Positions 50,854 through 59,987 of a stretch of 64,000 nucleotides of DNA are shown here, piece after piece (within the stretch, counting starts at the first letter, position 1; the number at the start of each line of letters is the position of its first letter). The translations under genes and the position numbers were made by a program. The stretch is from positions 3,483,501-3,547,500 of the forward strand of contig NZ_CP080414.1 of assembly GCF_019457615.1 (NCBI RefSeq), written 5' to 3'. The DNA is from Shewanella zhangzhouensis. GTDB lineage: Bacteria > Pseudomonadota > Gammaproteobacteria > Enterobacterales > Shewanellaceae. Under the pieces are notes generated by a model. The model was not told the origin of the DNA, searched no databases, and was given only the letters and a program-made list of their open reading frames with translations.

Positions 50854-51240
50854 ATGACGATGACCGACGTAGATCCCGCAATCAAGGTTGAGGTGAATAC
50901 CGAATACCTGGAAGAGCAATCCACGCCCGCAGAGCACAAGTACGTGTTCAGCTACACCATCACCATCATTAATCTGGGCGACAGAGCCGCCAAGCTGGAG
51001 AGCCGTCACTGGATAATCACTGATGCCAACGGCCACATAACCGAGGTGCAGGGTGCCGGCGTGGTGGGTGAAACCCCCACCATACCTCCCAACACCGCCT
51101 ATCAGTACACCAGCGGCACTGTGATGGAAACCCCGGTCGGCTTTATGGAAGGACGCTACGGAATGGTCTGGGAAGACGGAAAGCCATTTCAGGCCGCCAT
51201 TCCCACCTTCCGCCTGGCCGTGCCCGGCGTACTGCATTAA
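50854..51240 (+). CDS. apaG: ApaG domain protein
   Basis: A 128-residue protein with an immunoglobulin-like beta-sandwich: 'YVFSYTITIINLGDRAAKLE', 'RHWIITDANGHITEVQGAGV' and 'TPTIPPNTAYQYTSGTVMET'. ApaG is conserved between ksgA and apaH in gammaproteobacteria, affects Co2+/Mg2+ sensitivity in Salmonella, and also exists fused to F-box proteins. Its biochemical role is not settled. The ATG at 50854 is followed by a second in-frame ATG at 50860. It is fifth in the operon. Confidence 0.93.
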   Translation: MTMTDVDPAIKVEVNTEYLEEQSTPAEHKYVFSYTITIINLGDRAAKLESRHWIITDANGHITEVQGAGVVGETPTIPPNTAYQYTSGTVMETPVGFMEGRYGMVWEDGKPFQAAIPTFRLAVPGVLH

Positions 51241-51249
51241 TTCTCCGCC

Positions 51250-52062
51250 ATGGCGCGATACTTTGTCGGCGACATCCAGGGTTGTTATGAAGAGCTGATG
51301 CGGCTGCTCCTGCGGGTAGATTTTCATCCGTCGCGGGATGAACTCTGGGCCGTGGGCGATCTGGTGGCAAGGGGCCCCGAGTCCCACAAGGTGCTGGGCT
51401 TCTTCAGCTCATTGGGTGATGCCGCCAAAGCCGTGCTTGGCAACCATGATTTGCATCTGCTTGCCATACAGGCCGGGCTCAAACGTCCCAAACCCAGCGA
51501 CAAACTTAAAAAGCTGCTGGAATCCAAACACCTGCCTGGGTTTATCCACTGGGTACGCCACCAACCCCTGATGCGGGAGCTGCCCGAACACAAGCTCATC
51601 ATGACCCATGCCGGAGTGCCTCCCCAATGGGATCTGGCCACACTGCGCGAAGAAGCGAGCGAAGTGAGCAAGGTACTGATGAGCGACACTTATCTTGACC
51701 TTATAGGCAGCATGTACACCGAAGAACCGGAGAGCTGGGATCCGGATGCGTCCGGATTTTTCAGGCACAGGTACTGTATCGACGCCCTGACGCGGATGCG
51801 CTTTCTGTACCTCGATGGCCGCCTGGATTTTGCCTGTAAAAAGCCTCCCACCGACTGCGATGGCCTCGCCTTGAAGCCCTGGTTTGAATTCCCGTCTGAG
51901 TTGGACGACTATACATTGGTATTCGGCCATTGGGCCGCGCTTATGGGTAAAACAGATAATCCCAGGCGCATAGCCCTGGATACAGGCTGCTGCTGGGGAG
52001 AAGACCTTACGCTCTGGCACCTTGAAACAGGGGAAAAAATTACCCAAAAGAAGTTAAAATAG
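51250..52062 (+). CDS. apaH: Diadenosine tetraphosphatase (symmetrical) ApaH
   Basis: Hydrolyses Ap4A and NpnN RNA caps to ADP-ended products. A 270-residue PPP-type phosphatase with all metal motifs: 'YFVGDIQGCYEELM' (GDxxG), 'LWAVGDLVARGPES' (GDxVxRG), 'AVLGNHDLHLLA' (GNHD) and 'IMTHAGVPPQWD'. Starts nine bases after apaG and ends the operon. Length agrees with E. coli (280). Confidence 0.95.
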   Translation: MARYFVGDIQGCYEELMRLLLRVDFHPSRDELWAVGDLVARGPESHKVLGFFSSLGDAAKAVLGNHDLHLLAIQAGLKRPKPSDKLKKLLESKHLPGFIHWVRHQPLMRELPEHKLIMTHAGVPPQWDLATLREEASEVSKVLMSDTYLDLIGSMYTEEPESWDPDASGFFRHRYCIDALTRMRFLYLDGRLDFACKKPPTDCDGLALKPWFEFPSELDDYTLVFGHWAALMGKTDNPRRIALDTGCCWGEDLTLWHLETGEKITQKKLK

Positions 52063-52166
52063 GGTTAAACTAAAGCGCAAAGAAGCCGATACAAAAGAGC
52101 CGCGCGTCAAAGCTCCATACTGCTTTCTGATTCGGGAAAAAAACTAAAACATCGCCGGAGTGTCCT

Positions 52167-54188
52167 ATGAAAATCAAAGTCGCCACCAGAGTCATTGGCG
52201 GGTTCAGTTTTGTTACCCTTCTGTTGGTCATACTCGGTGGCGCCTCGCTGGTCACCAACAACAATCTCAAAGACAGCACCGCCATTATGCAGGACCTGAG
52301 TATGCCTGCACTGGAGGCCACAGGGCACCTTTCCGAAACCCTCAGCGAACAGCAACGGCTTATCCTCAAAGCTTTCCACAGCAAAAATGCTTCGGCCGTG
52401 CCTGGTCTTGAAAAGTCATTCGATCAACTCAGCAGTGGCTTCAACAACCAATTTTCCATGCTTTCCGGCCTGCTCAATAACCGGGATAACTTTCAGGGAC
52501 AGCTTAGTGGCCTGAAGAGCAGTTATCAGATGCTGGAAAGCAACAGCAAGGCCATGCTTAAGGCCCGCTTTGACTCGCTCTCGCAGCAGGAAGAATTGCT
52601 TAAGTTGCGCGAGAAGCTGGAAAACAGCGCCGACGATTCCTCCTCCAATCTGTTCGATCTTATCGATTTGGAAAGCAGCCAAAACCAAACTGAGCGTGAG
52701 ATTGCCGCAGCCGCCGGCGCCATAGATACCACCATGACGGGTATCATCACGACGGTTTACGATCTGGTCGCCGCCGAAGAGCGCAGCAAGTATGAGCTCA
52801 TCGCCAAAGAGCTCGACTATATGCTTGGCGAAGTGAAAACCAAGATGGAGTACATCTCCCGCCACGGTGAAGGCATTATTGATGCCGACCTGGTCGGCAC
52901 CCTCAATGAGGACAGCACTAAAGTGCTGAAAATGCTGGAAGGTAAGGACACCCTGGTCACCCTCAAATCCCGTCAGATTGACAGCACTCAGCTGGCCTCT
53001 GAAAAATTGACCCTGGTGGAAAAGAATGCGGCGACTGTGACAGAGCAGATGAAGCGTCTCGCTAAAGACATCGAAACAGTTACAAACGACATCAGTAATC
53101 AGGCCCTGAACGACATCAATAATGCCTCGCTCAGAACACTTATCCTGGTGGTGATTGCTATCGTTGTGGCCGTGGTCATCAGCTTTGCCGTGGTGAGCCC
53201 CCTGAAACGCTCATTGGATGAGGTGAACGGTGCCCTCAATGTGTTGGCCTCTGGCGACCTAACCCACAAGCTGGACGACACTGGCCACGATGAATTTGCC
53301 GAGCTGTCCCGCAACTGCAACCGTCTGGTCGACAGCCTGCGCAGCCTGATTGCCGGCATCCTCGACCGCTCGAATCAATTGGCTGCAGCCGCCGAAGAAA
53401 CCTCTGCCATTACCTCGCAAACCACCATAGGTATTCAGGAGCAGAAGAGCCAGGTTGACCAGGTAGCAACGGCTACCACTGAGTTAAGCTCCAGTGCCCA
53501 TCAGGTGAACATGAGTGCCGATGATGCCCTGAGCCAGATTAAGCAGGCTGACGAAGAAACTCAGCACATGCGCACCATCGCAGATGAAAACAAGCGCACC
53601 ATTTTGTCGCTGGCAGATGAAGTGGCCAAGGCCAGCACGGTGATCAACAAGGTGCATTCTGACAGTGCCTCCATCGGCTCAATTCTGGATGTTATCCGGG
53701 GCATTGCCGAGCAAACCAATTTGCTGGCACTCAACGCCGCCATTGAAGCCGCCCGTGCGGGTGAGCAGGGACGTGGGTTTGCCGTGGTGGCCGATGAAGT
53801 TCGCAGCCTGGCATCGCGCACCCAGGACTCCACCCGTGAAATTCAGCAAATGATTGAAGTACTGCAGCAAGGCACTCAACAGGCCGTGGCCGTGATGCAG
53901 CTGGGTCAAAACCAGGCACAAAGCTGTGTGGAGAAAACCGAGCAAGCCAACCAGGCGCTGCAAACCATCAGCCACTCTGTGCATAAGGCCTATGATGCAG
54001 GCACTCACATTGCTCAGGCGGCACAGGAGCAGAACCTGGTCAGCCAGCAAGTGTCTGAGAAACTGGAGCACATTGCCGCCATCTCTGAAGAGACAGCCTT
54101 GGGTGCAGAGCAAACAGCCAAGTCCAGCCACGAGGTGGCCCGCCTTGCCGAAGAGCTGCAAAGCTCGGTGAAAGAGTTTAGAGTGTAA
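52167..54188 (+). CDS. Methyl-accepting chemotaxis protein
   Basis: A 673-residue chemoreceptor. First helix about 9-31, a long helical periplasmic domain about 32-318 without a recognised ligand fold, second helix about 319-343 ('LILVVIAIVVAVVISFAVVS'), HAMP about 344-400, and the cytoplasmic signalling hairpin with the invariant tip 'QTNLLALNAAIEAARAGEQG' near residue 520. The C-terminus ends 'SSVKEFRV' without the CheR-tethering pentapeptide. The ligand is not predictable. Monocistronic between apaH and a terminator. Confidence 0.92.
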   Translation: MKIKVATRVIGGFSFVTLLLVILGGASLVTNNNLKDSTAIMQDLSMPALEATGHLSETLSEQQRLILKAFHSKNASAVPGLEKSFDQLSSGFNNQFSMLSGLLNNRDNFQGQLSGLKSSYQMLESNSKAMLKARFDSLSQQEELLKLREKLENSADDSSSNLFDLIDLESSQNQTEREIAAAAGAIDTTMTGIITTVYDLVAAEERSKYELIAKELDYMLGEVKTKMEYISRHGEGIIDADLVGTLNEDSTKVLKMLEGKDTLVTLKSRQIDSTQLASEKLTLVEKNAATVTEQMKRLAKDIETVTNDISNQALNDINNASLRTLILVVIAIVVAVVISFAVVSPLKRSLDEVNGALNVLASGDLTHKLDDTGHDEFAELSRNCNRLVDSLRSLIAGILDRSNQLAAAAEETSAITSQTTIGIQEQKSQVDQVATATTELSSSAHQVNMSADDALSQIKQADEETQHMRTIADENKRTILSLADEVAKASTVINKVHSDSASIGSILDVIRGIAEQTNLLALNAAIEAARAGEQGRGFAVVADEVRSLASRTQDSTREIQQMIEVLQQGTQQAVAVMQLGQNQAQSCVEKTEQANQALQTISHSVHKAYDAGTHIAQAAQEQNLVSQQVSEKLEHIAAISEETALGAEQTAKSSHEVARLAEELQSSVKEFRV

Positions 54189-54211
54189 GTCACTCGAACA
54201 CAGGCCCTTTT

Positions 54212-54238
54212 GAAAGCCCCTGCATGGGGCTTTTTTAT
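54212..54238 (+). terminator. Terminator of the chemoreceptor gene
   Basis: AAAGCCCC-tgcat-GGGGCTTTTTT, 24 bp after the stop codon. Confidence 0.88.
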
Positions 54239-54442
54239 TGCCACTTTAAAATAGAGCAAAAGCCTTCTGCCGCACTGGGGGAGTGAAGTGCGACAACTCA
54301 AGGCTAGGACTAGGGGGAAGTGAGATAAGCCGGTTCCACAGTGCTCAGCACCGGTTAAGTCTAAGCTCAGGCGTGGCCGGTGACGGAAAATAACAGATAG
54401 CGGCAGTTACGGGCAGGTGGCGTCGGGATACTTAACGGCAGT
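54239..54442. other. Short gene-free stretch between two terminators
   Basis: About 200 bp flanked by the terminator of the chemoreceptor gene and that of the DUF3718 gene. I see no ORF of credible size, no strong promoter and no notable repeat. A small RNA cannot be ruled out but nothing positive supports one. Confidence 0.4.
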
Positions 54443-54470
54443 AAAAAGCCGGGCAAAGGCCCGGCTTTTA
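54443..54470. terminator. Terminator of the DUF3718 gene
   Basis: AAAAAGCCGGGC-aaa-GCCCGGCTTTTA just after the DUF3718 stop codon on the - strand; A/T runs on both sides. Confidence 0.85.
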
Positions 54471-54486
54471 TGACTGAAGCGGTAAC

Positions 54487-54894
54487 TTAATCGTCGGACT
54501 CTTCACCACCGCCAGACAGACGCTCTTTCACCGCAGCCGTGATAGGGCTACCGCCGTGACCGTTTGCTTCGGCCCATGCCACAATGGTCATGCCATCAGC
54601 TTCGGTAGCACTCAGCTCTGTAGCCGACAGACGTTTGGCAACAAACTCACCCACATCATTGGCACCGGCACCCATGGCGGTACGCAGCAAGCTCATGCCA
54701 TCACAGTTAACACCCGAATAGATGTTGCGCAGTTTTACTCGGCTTTCCTTGAGTTTTTTACGAAGACGATTCTTGTCGTTCGCTTTCACATAGTCACAAA
54801 TACTCGCCACCAACGGATCTGTATTTGCCATGGCGGGTGAAGGGAGGAAAGAAGCAGCAATGGCAGCTGCAAGGGCCAGGGGCAAAACACGCAT
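54487..54894 (-). CDS. DUF3718 exported protein
   Basis: A 135-residue protein with signal peptide 'LPLALAAAIAASFLPSPAMA' and a mature DUF3718 domain: 'DPLVASICDYVKANDKNRLR', 'RNIYSGVNCDGMSLLRTAM' with the conserved Cys pair, then a polar end 'LSGGGEESDD'. DUF3718 is a small family of Shewanella-like bacteria with no known function; the two cysteines probably form a disulfide. AGGAG precedes the ATG. Monocistronic. Confidence 0.85.
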   Translation of the reverse strand: MRVLPLALAAAIAASFLPSPAMANTDPLVASICDYVKANDKNRLRKKLKESRVKLRNIYSGVNCDGMSLLRTAMGAGANDVGEFVAKRLSATELSATEADGMTIVAWAEANGHGGSPITAAVKERLSGGGEESDD

Positions 54895-54980
54895 CTCATA
54901 CTCCTCGGATTGTTTTTTATATTTATCAGTAAAATCGTATTTTCGAATTTACTTTTAGGGCACGTACTACGGCGGTTAAT

Positions 54981-55463
54981 TTAACACTTTTTTACCAAGG
55001 TGATAAAGCGATATTGAAGGCCTTTGTCTGACACATGTTCTGTGGATTCAACCGTTTCCCAGCTGCCATCATCCCAGGCTGGAAAGTGGGTATCCCCCTC
55101 AACCTCCAAAGCTATCTCGGTTAAATATAGCTTATCTGCCTGGGATATCAGCTTTTGATAGAGTTGCCCACCGCCGATAACCACCAACTCCTCACAATCA
55201 CCGGCCAGCGCCACGGCCTCTTCAAATGAAGACACCAGACTAATACCTTCGTGGGGATAGTTGCTCTGGCGTGAAATCACAATATTGTGACGCCCAGGCA
55301 ATGGACGGCCTATGGACTCAAAGGTTTTACGACCCATCACCACGGGTTTGCCCAGCGTCATGGCTTTGAAATGCTTGAGATCTTCCGGCAAATGCCAGGG
55401 CATTTGGTTATCTTTTCCTATCACCCGGTTATTGGCCATCGCGGCAATCATGGCGATACGCAT
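54981..55463 (-). CDS. folA: Dihydrofolate reductase
   Basis: Reduces dihydrofolate to tetrahydrofolate with NADPH; the target of trimethoprim. 160 residues, equal to the E. coli enzyme (159). Motifs: 'IAAMANNRVIGKDNQMPWHL' including the Trp of the Met20 loop, the acidic substrate residue in 'PEDLKHFKAMTLGKPVVMGR', and 'VVIGGGQLYQKLIS'. The gene stands between a DUF3718 gene and the yjjB-yjjP pair, all on the same strand. Confidence 0.96.
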   Translation of the reverse strand: MRIAMIAAMANNRVIGKDNQMPWHLPEDLKHFKAMTLGKPVVMGRKTFESIGRPLPGRHNIVISRQSNYPHEGISLVSSFEEAVALAGDCEELVVIGGGQLYQKLISQADKLYLTEIALEVEGDTHFPAWDDGSWETVESTEHVSDKGLQYRFITLVKKC

Positions 55464-55487
55464 AAAAACTCCCTCTTTGAGTTGTGT

Positions 55488-55955
55488 TTATATGATGGGG
55501 CGGGTACGAAAATACAGCAGGCTCGGCAGCGCCAGGCCCACTGACAAGGCGCCGAGGATAAAGACGGTTTTCAGGCCATTACTTATCACGGCGCCGGTCA
55601 GCTCTGGGCTGACCTGAGATTGCGCTGTCAGCTGTACCAGGGCAATCACGGTATTAAAGGCATAGGTCCCCGGGATCATGGGGATAGTGGCGGCCACAGC
55701 ATAAAGCAAGGGGGGCGCCAAATGACGTTTGGCAAAGCCTATGGTCACAGTCCCCACCAGGGCCGCCGCAGCAAAGGTTGCCCACTCAATGGGTAACCCG
55801 AAATGCAGAATTAGGGTACGGAAACTGTGCCCCAGTGCGCCGGCGAGGGCACAGTAGGGTAGAAAACGCTTTGGCACGTTGAATACCATGGCAAAGCCCA
55901 CGGCGGGAATGGCCGAAAAGAAAGCGTCGTTGAGCAGAGTAAGCGCTAAATTCAC
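55488..55955 (-). CDS. yjjB: Threonine/serine exporter family protein, YjjB-like
   Basis: A 155-residue membrane protein with four to five helices, corresponding to the C-terminal (ThrE_2) half of the ThrE exporter. Features: 'FFSAIPAVGFAMVFNVPKRF' and 'YALAGALGHSFRTLILHFGL'-like sequence, and 'IPMIPGTYAFNTVIALVQL'. In E. coli, YjjP and YjjB together export succinate. Its start overlaps the end of yjjP by four bases, so the two are translated together. Confidence 0.88.
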   Translation of the reverse strand: MNLALTLLNDAFFSAIPAVGFAMVFNVPKRFLPYCALAGALGHSFRTLILHFGLPIEWATFAAAALVGTVTIGFAKRHLAPPLLYAVAATIPMIPGTYAFNTVIALVQLTAQSQVSPELTGAVISNGLKTVFILGALSVGLALPSLLYFRTRPII

Positions 55956-56713
55956 AGAAATTTGCCCCCCAACTGCATCGCTATGGTGATACCTATCACC
56001 GAGGCAACCGTTAACAAGGTGGCATGTCCCCAGCGTGAAATTCCCACGTTCATATGCCCCTTCACCATGTCGGAGATGGCGTTAATCATCGGAAACCCCG
56101 GCACCAGCATCAGCACACTGGCCGCCATGGCAAGCTCAGGGGTTTTGGTCAGTGGGCACTCGTAACTGAGTTGTGCCACCGCCGTGGTAACAAAGGCGGT
56201 CAGGGAAAAAATCACCAGCGGGTTAAAGTGCCTGCGCGCCAGCGACAGCCGCACACTCATGCCTATGGCCGCCGCGATAAAGGTGATGATAGATGACATC
56301 CAATCGCCGCCAAACAGATGGCAAAAACTGGCACAGGAAAGACCAATCATGGGTATCACCAGCGCGGCGGGGTAACTCTTGGGGGTGATGCGGGCCACCC
56401 GCTTTCTCACTTCGTTGGGGCCATAGAGGCCTTTCTCAGCTAGCAGGCAAATACGTTGCAACTCGCACACAATCCGCATATTGATGCCGTGCTCGCGAAT
56501 ACGACGGGTGGTGGTGATACAGCGGCCATGTACCAAGCTGGTCAGTACGAGGGAATTTGAAGAGATGGACAATTCGACACTGGCCAGTCCAAGGGCCCTG
56601 CCCAGGCGCTGACTGATTTCTTCGACCAAATCAGACTCTGCGCCATAGGCCAGCAGGAGCTGCGCAACGCGCACCACCTGCCGGGTTATGTCATTCTGGG
56701 TATCTGCGTACAC
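55952..56713 (-). CDS. yjjP: Threonine/serine exporter family protein, YjjP-like
   Basis: A 253-residue protein. The first 110 residues are a soluble domain ('VVRVAQLLLAYGAESDLVEE', 'SLVLTSLVHGRCITTTRRI'), followed by five helices with 'MLVPGFPMINAISDMVKGHM'. This is the N-terminal half of ThrE, encoded separately as in E. coli YjjP. Together with YjjB it should make an inner-membrane exporter for small organic acids or amino acids. It starts 20 bp after the cgtA stop, so it may be in the same transcription unit. Confidence 0.88.
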   Translation of the reverse strand: MYADTQNDITRQVVRVAQLLLAYGAESDLVEEISQRLGRALGLASVELSISSNSLVLTSLVHGRCITTTRRIREHGINMRIVCELQRICLLAEKGLYGPNEVRKRVARITPKSYPAALVIPMIGLSCASFCHLFGGDWMSSIITFIAAAIGMSVRLSLARRHFNPLVIFSLTAFVTTAVAQLSYECPLTKTPELAMAASVLMLVPGFPMINAISDMVKGHMNVGISRWGHATLLTVASVIGITIAMQLGGKFL

Positions 56714-56733
56714 CGCTATCCCCGATTGAAGGC

Positions 56734-57903
56734 TTATCTCTGGTAAATGACTTCCACGTCGTAGTCGTCATCGTCGAAATCATCGTCATCATCCGAATCA
56801 TCGAAATCCGGGTTCAGATCGTCAAGCTGAGCCTTGTGGTAATTGTCCCACTTGAACTCCACTTCCTTGTCAGGATCGGCGGCAGCAGCTTCATCTGGCA
56901 AGCTCTTGATGAAGTCGAACAGCTTTTCAGCCAGCTCTTTGGTCCCTTCACGGGTCGCGGCAGACATGGTGTACACATCGCCTTCCCAGCCAAGCTCGGC
57001 CACAATGGCGTCAACACGCTCCTGCAGCTCTTCTTCCAGCAGCAGGTCGGTTTTGTTGAATACCAACCAGCGCGGCTTGGCTGCCAGCTCAGGTGAATAC
57101 TTTTCAAGCTCGGCCACAATGGCGCGGGCGCTTTCGGCAGGGCTTGAACCATCAATGGGCTCGATATCCAGGATGTGCAGCAATACACGGCAACGTTCAA
57201 GGTGCTTCAGGAAGCGAATACCCAGACCAGCACCTTCGGCGGCGCCTTCAATCAGACCCGGAATGTCGGCAATCACAAAGCTTTGACCAGGACGAGGGTT
57301 CACCACACCGAGGTTTGGCACCAGAGTGGTAAAGGGATAATCAGCCACCTTTGGCGTTGCGCGGGACACCGCACGGATAAAGGTCGATTTACCGGCGTTT
57401 GGCATCCCCAGCAGGCCCACATCAGCCAGCAGCAGCAGCTCGAGGCGCAGCTCACGAACCTCACCCTTGGTACCCAGGGTCTTTTGGCGTGGGGCACGGT
57501 TTACACTGCTTTTAAAACGGGTGTTACCCAAACCGTGGAATCCACCCTTGGCCACCAGCAGCTTTTGCCCTACTTCGGTCAAATCACCCAGCACTTCATC
57601 GGTATCTATGTCTACGGCACGAGTACCCACGGGAACACGCAAGGTCAGATCGCTGCCACCTTTACCGGTACAGTCACGACCACGGCCGTTTTCACCGCGC
57701 TCTGCAAGGTAAAAACGCTCAAAGCGGTAATCAATCAGGGTGTTGAGGCTGGCGTCGGCCACCAGATACACACTGCCGCCATCGCCACCGTCGCCTCCAT
57801 CGGGACCACCGTCTGGAATGTATTTTTCACGGCGAAAGCTTACGCAACCGCTGCCACCGTCACCGGCCTGAACCTTAATGACCGCCTCGTCGACGAACTT
57901 CAT
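56734..57903 (-). CDS. cgtA: Obg-family GTPase CgtA/ObgE
   Basis: Essential ribosome-associated GTPase in large-subunit assembly and stringent response. 389 residues: Gly-rich Obg fold about 1-158 ('VKVQAGDGGSGCVSFRREKY'), G domain about 160-335 with P-loop 'GLLGMPNAGKSTFIRA', 'DIPGLIEGAAEGAGLG' and 'VFNKTDLL', and a very acidic tail ('DSDDDDDFDDDDYDV') ending 'EVIYQR'. Located after rplU-rpmA, the standard arrangement. Confidence 0.96.
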   Translation of the reverse strand: MKFVDEAVIKVQAGDGGSGCVSFRREKYIPDGGPDGGDGGDGGSVYLVADASLNTLIDYRFERFYLAERGENGRGRDCTGKGGSDLTLRVPVGTRAVDIDTDEVLGDLTEVGQKLLVAKGGFHGLGNTRFKSSVNRAPRQKTLGTKGEVRELRLELLLLADVGLLGMPNAGKSTFIRAVSRATPKVADYPFTTLVPNLGVVNPRPGQSFVIADIPGLIEGAAEGAGLGIRFLKHLERCRVLLHILDIEPIDGSSPAESARAIVAELEKYSPELAAKPRWLVFNKTDLLLEEELQERVDAIVAELGWEGDVYTMSAATREGTKELAEKLFDFIKSLPDEAAAADPDKEVEFKWDNYHKAQLDDLNPDFDDSDDDDDFDDDDYDVEVIYQR

Positions 57904-57996
57904 ATCAACTCCTCACCACAGAATGGGGCAATTATACCGCCTGCAGCGCGGCAGACCAAAATCTCTATCAAACATAGGGCAAAGCCCCAGACAAAA

Positions 57997-58024
57997 CAAA
58001 AGCCCCACCAGAGGCGGGGCTTTA
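57997..58024 (-). terminator. Terminator after rpmA
   Basis: On the - strand AAAGCCCCGCC-tct-GGTGGGGCTTTTG, about 20 bp after the rpmA stop. It may only partly terminate, since cgtA follows on the same strand. Confidence 0.8.
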
Positions 58025-58045
58025 TCAGCTTAGCTGTTTCGAAGC

Positions 58046-58300
58046 TTAGTCTTCGATGCTAACAAACTTACGGTTGTTAGGACCTTTAACTTCGAACTTA
58101 ACTTTGCCGTCGGTCAGAGCGAACAGGGTGTGGTCACGACCAATACCTACGTTCACACCGGCGTGGAACTTGGTGCCACGCTGACGAACAATGATGTTAC
58201 CAGCCAGAACTGATTCGCCGCCGAAGCGCTTTACACCAAGACGTTTGCTTTCTGAATCGCGGCCGTTACGAGTAGAACCGCCAGCTTTTTTGTGTGCCAT
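58046..58300 (-). CDS. rpmA: 50S ribosomal protein L27
   Basis: 84 residues, equal to the family. 'MAHKKAGGSTRNGRDSESKR' is the N-terminal tail that reaches the peptidyl-transferase centre; 'VLAGNIIVRQRGTKFHAGVN' follows. Fifteen bases after rplU. No N-terminal cleavage extension is present. Confidence 0.98.
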   Translation of the reverse strand: MAHKKAGGSTRNGRDSESKRLGVKRFGGESVLAGNIIVRQRGTKFHAGVNVGIGRDHTLFALTDGKVKFEVKGPNNRKFVSIED

Positions 58301-58314
58301 GAGTCAGACTCCTA

Positions 58315-58626
58315 TTAAGCGTTGATAGCAGTGATTTTAACTTCAGTGAACCACTGACGGTGGCCCATCTTCTTCTCGTGGTGCTTACGACGACGGAACT
58401 TCTGGATAGTTACCTTTTCGCCGCGGCCGTGAGCAACAACAGTAGCAACTACTTTGCCGCCAGCAACCAGTGGAGCACCCACTTTCACGTTTTCGCCATC
58501 AGCAACCAACAGAACCTGATCGAACTCGATGGTTTCACCAGTAGCAACTTCGATTTTTTCCAAACGTACAGTATGGCCTTCAGCAACACGGTGTTGCTTG
58601 CCACCACTTTGAAAAACAGCGTACAT
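58315..58626 (-). CDS. rplU: 50S ribosomal protein L21
   Basis: 103 residues, equal to E. coli. 'MYAVFQSGGKQHRVAEGHTV' at the start and 'VTIQKFRRRKHHEKKMGHRQ' near the end are diagnostic. The ATG at 58626 is family-consistent although the frame opens further upstream. First gene of rplU-rpmA, divergent from ispB. Confidence 0.98.
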   Translation of the reverse strand: MYAVFQSGGKQHRVAEGHTVRLEKIEVATGETIEFDQVLLVADGENVKVGAPLVAGGKVVATVVAHGRGEKVTIQKFRRRKHHEKKMGHRQWFTEVKITAINA

Positions 58627-58910
58627 AGCTATTTTACTCCGAAAAATTCTGACGCTTCGCTCTGAATCCCCTCGGGGCGTGTGCGATGCGCCATAAAAAA
58701 CTTTAATGACAATGGGCGCGGAGTTTACGCTAAGAATGCCCAGCTGACAAGCCCTAATTAGCAAAGATTAAAAAAAGACCCGCATAACTCCCACATTAAC
58801 CGGGCAACTGCTGCCATCGTCATTATTTTTAGGTAAGATCGCGACTATTATAACACTTATGCCTAAATCAGGGCTTAGTTATGCCCAGTCCTGACAATCA
58901 GAGTCTATCT

Positions 58911-59882
58911 ATGGATTTGAATGCCATTCGACAGCTGGCCGACGCCGATATGCAGGCAGTCAATCAGCTGATCTACAAACAACTGGAATCCGATGTTGCC
59001 CTCATCAACCAGCTGGGCTTTTACATTATTAACGGAGGCGGCAAACGTCTGCGCCCTCTGTTATCGGTATTGGCCGCCCGCGCCGTTAACTATAATGGTG
59101 AAGGTCATCTGAAGCTCGCCGCCATTATCGAGTTTATTCATACGGCCTCGCTGCTCCACGACGACGTAGTGGATGAGTCTACGTTGCGCCGGGGCCGCGA
59201 AACCGCCAATGCCCTCTTTGGCAACAGCGCCAGCGTACTGGTGGGTGACTTCCTTTATACCCGCTCTTTCCAGATGATGACCGAGCTTGGCAGCATGAAG
59301 GTGCTGCAGGTGCTGGCCGACGCCACCAACGTGCTGGCCGAAGGGGAAGTGCTGCAGCTGATGAACTGCAACGACCCCAATACCACCGAAGAAAGCTACA
59401 TGCGGGTTATCTACTGCAAAACCGCCAAGCTGTTTGAAGCAGCTACCCGCCTGGCCGCCGTGCTGGCAGGCAGCGATGAAAAGGTAGAAGAAGCCCTTGC
59501 CGACTACGGTAAGTATCTGGGCACCGCCTTCCAGCTGATTGACGACTTGCTGGATTACACCAGTGACGCCGAAGAGCTGGGCAAAAACATCGGTGACGAC
59601 CTCGCCGAAGGCAAGCCTACCCTGCCACTGATTTACGCCATCGGCCATGGTAATGAGCGGGAGCAGGACCTGATTCGTACCGCCATTGAAAAAGCCGATG
59701 GCACAGGTGCCATTGAGGAAATCCTCACTGCCCTGCATCGCTGTGGCGCGCTGGATTACACCCGCAGGCGCGCTGAGGAAGAAGCAGATAAGGCCATCTC
59801 AGCTCTCAGCGTGCTGCCGGAAGGCGACTTTAAAGTGGCGCTTGAGTCACTGGCCAGAATCGCAGTCTCCCGCAGTAACTGA
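58911..59882 (+). CDS. ispB: Octaprenyl diphosphate synthase
   Basis: Makes the ubiquinone/menaquinone side chain from FPP and IPP. 323 residues, equal to E. coli IspB. First Asp-rich motif 'LLHDDVVDESTLRRGRE', second 'FQLIDDLLDYTSDAEELGKN'; 'GGGKRLRPLLSVLAA' binds IPP. The start at 58911 ('MDLNAIRQLAD') matches the family; an in-frame ATG at 58881 would add ten residues. Divergent from rplU. Its stop codon sits in a 17-bp tandem duplication. Confidence 0.95.
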   Translation: MDLNAIRQLADADMQAVNQLIYKQLESDVALINQLGFYIINGGGKRLRPLLSVLAARAVNYNGEGHLKLAAIIEFIHTASLLHDDVVDESTLRRGRETANALFGNSASVLVGDFLYTRSFQMMTELGSMKVLQVLADATNVLAEGEVLQLMNCNDPNTTEESYMRVIYCKTAKLFEAATRLAAVLAGSDEKVEEALADYGKYLGTAFQLIDDLLDYTSDAEELGKNIGDDLAEGKPTLPLIYAIGHGNEREQDLIRTAIEKADGTGAIEEILTALHRCGALDYTRRRAEEEADKAISALSVLPEGDFKVALESLARIAVSRSN

Positions 59883-59907
59883 TAGCCCGCAGTAACTGAT
59901 AGCCCGC
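59869..59907. repeat. 17-bp tandem duplication spanning the ispB stop codon
   Basis: CCCGCAGTAACTGATAG at 59869-59885 contains the TGA stop; an identical copy follows at 59886-59902, then CCCGC. The second copy carries the same stop triplet. Confidence 0.92.
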
Positions 59908-59920
59908 TGACAGCCATCAT

Positions 59921-59964
59921 GGCCCAATAAAAAACCTCGCCAATGCGAGGTTTTTTTATTGGCC
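59921..59964. terminator. Bidirectional terminator
   Basis: A 44-bp near-perfect palindrome centred on CCTCGC-caat-GCGAGG with A6 before and T7 after, and outer arms GGCC-AATA / TATT-GGCC. It serves the convergent ispB and ung genes. Confidence 0.9.
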
Positions 59965-59987
59965 TGCACTCATAAGCGCTGCGCGAG

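Noticed and set aside
52063..52166. c-di-GMP (GEMM) riboswitch before the chemoreceptor gene
   Set aside because: A few similar short strings (GCGCAAAG) are present, but the conserved core and stems are not.
57175..58062. 295-codon + strand frame
   Set aside because: Antisense to cgtA and running into rpmA; high-GC shadow frame with no protein-like pattern.
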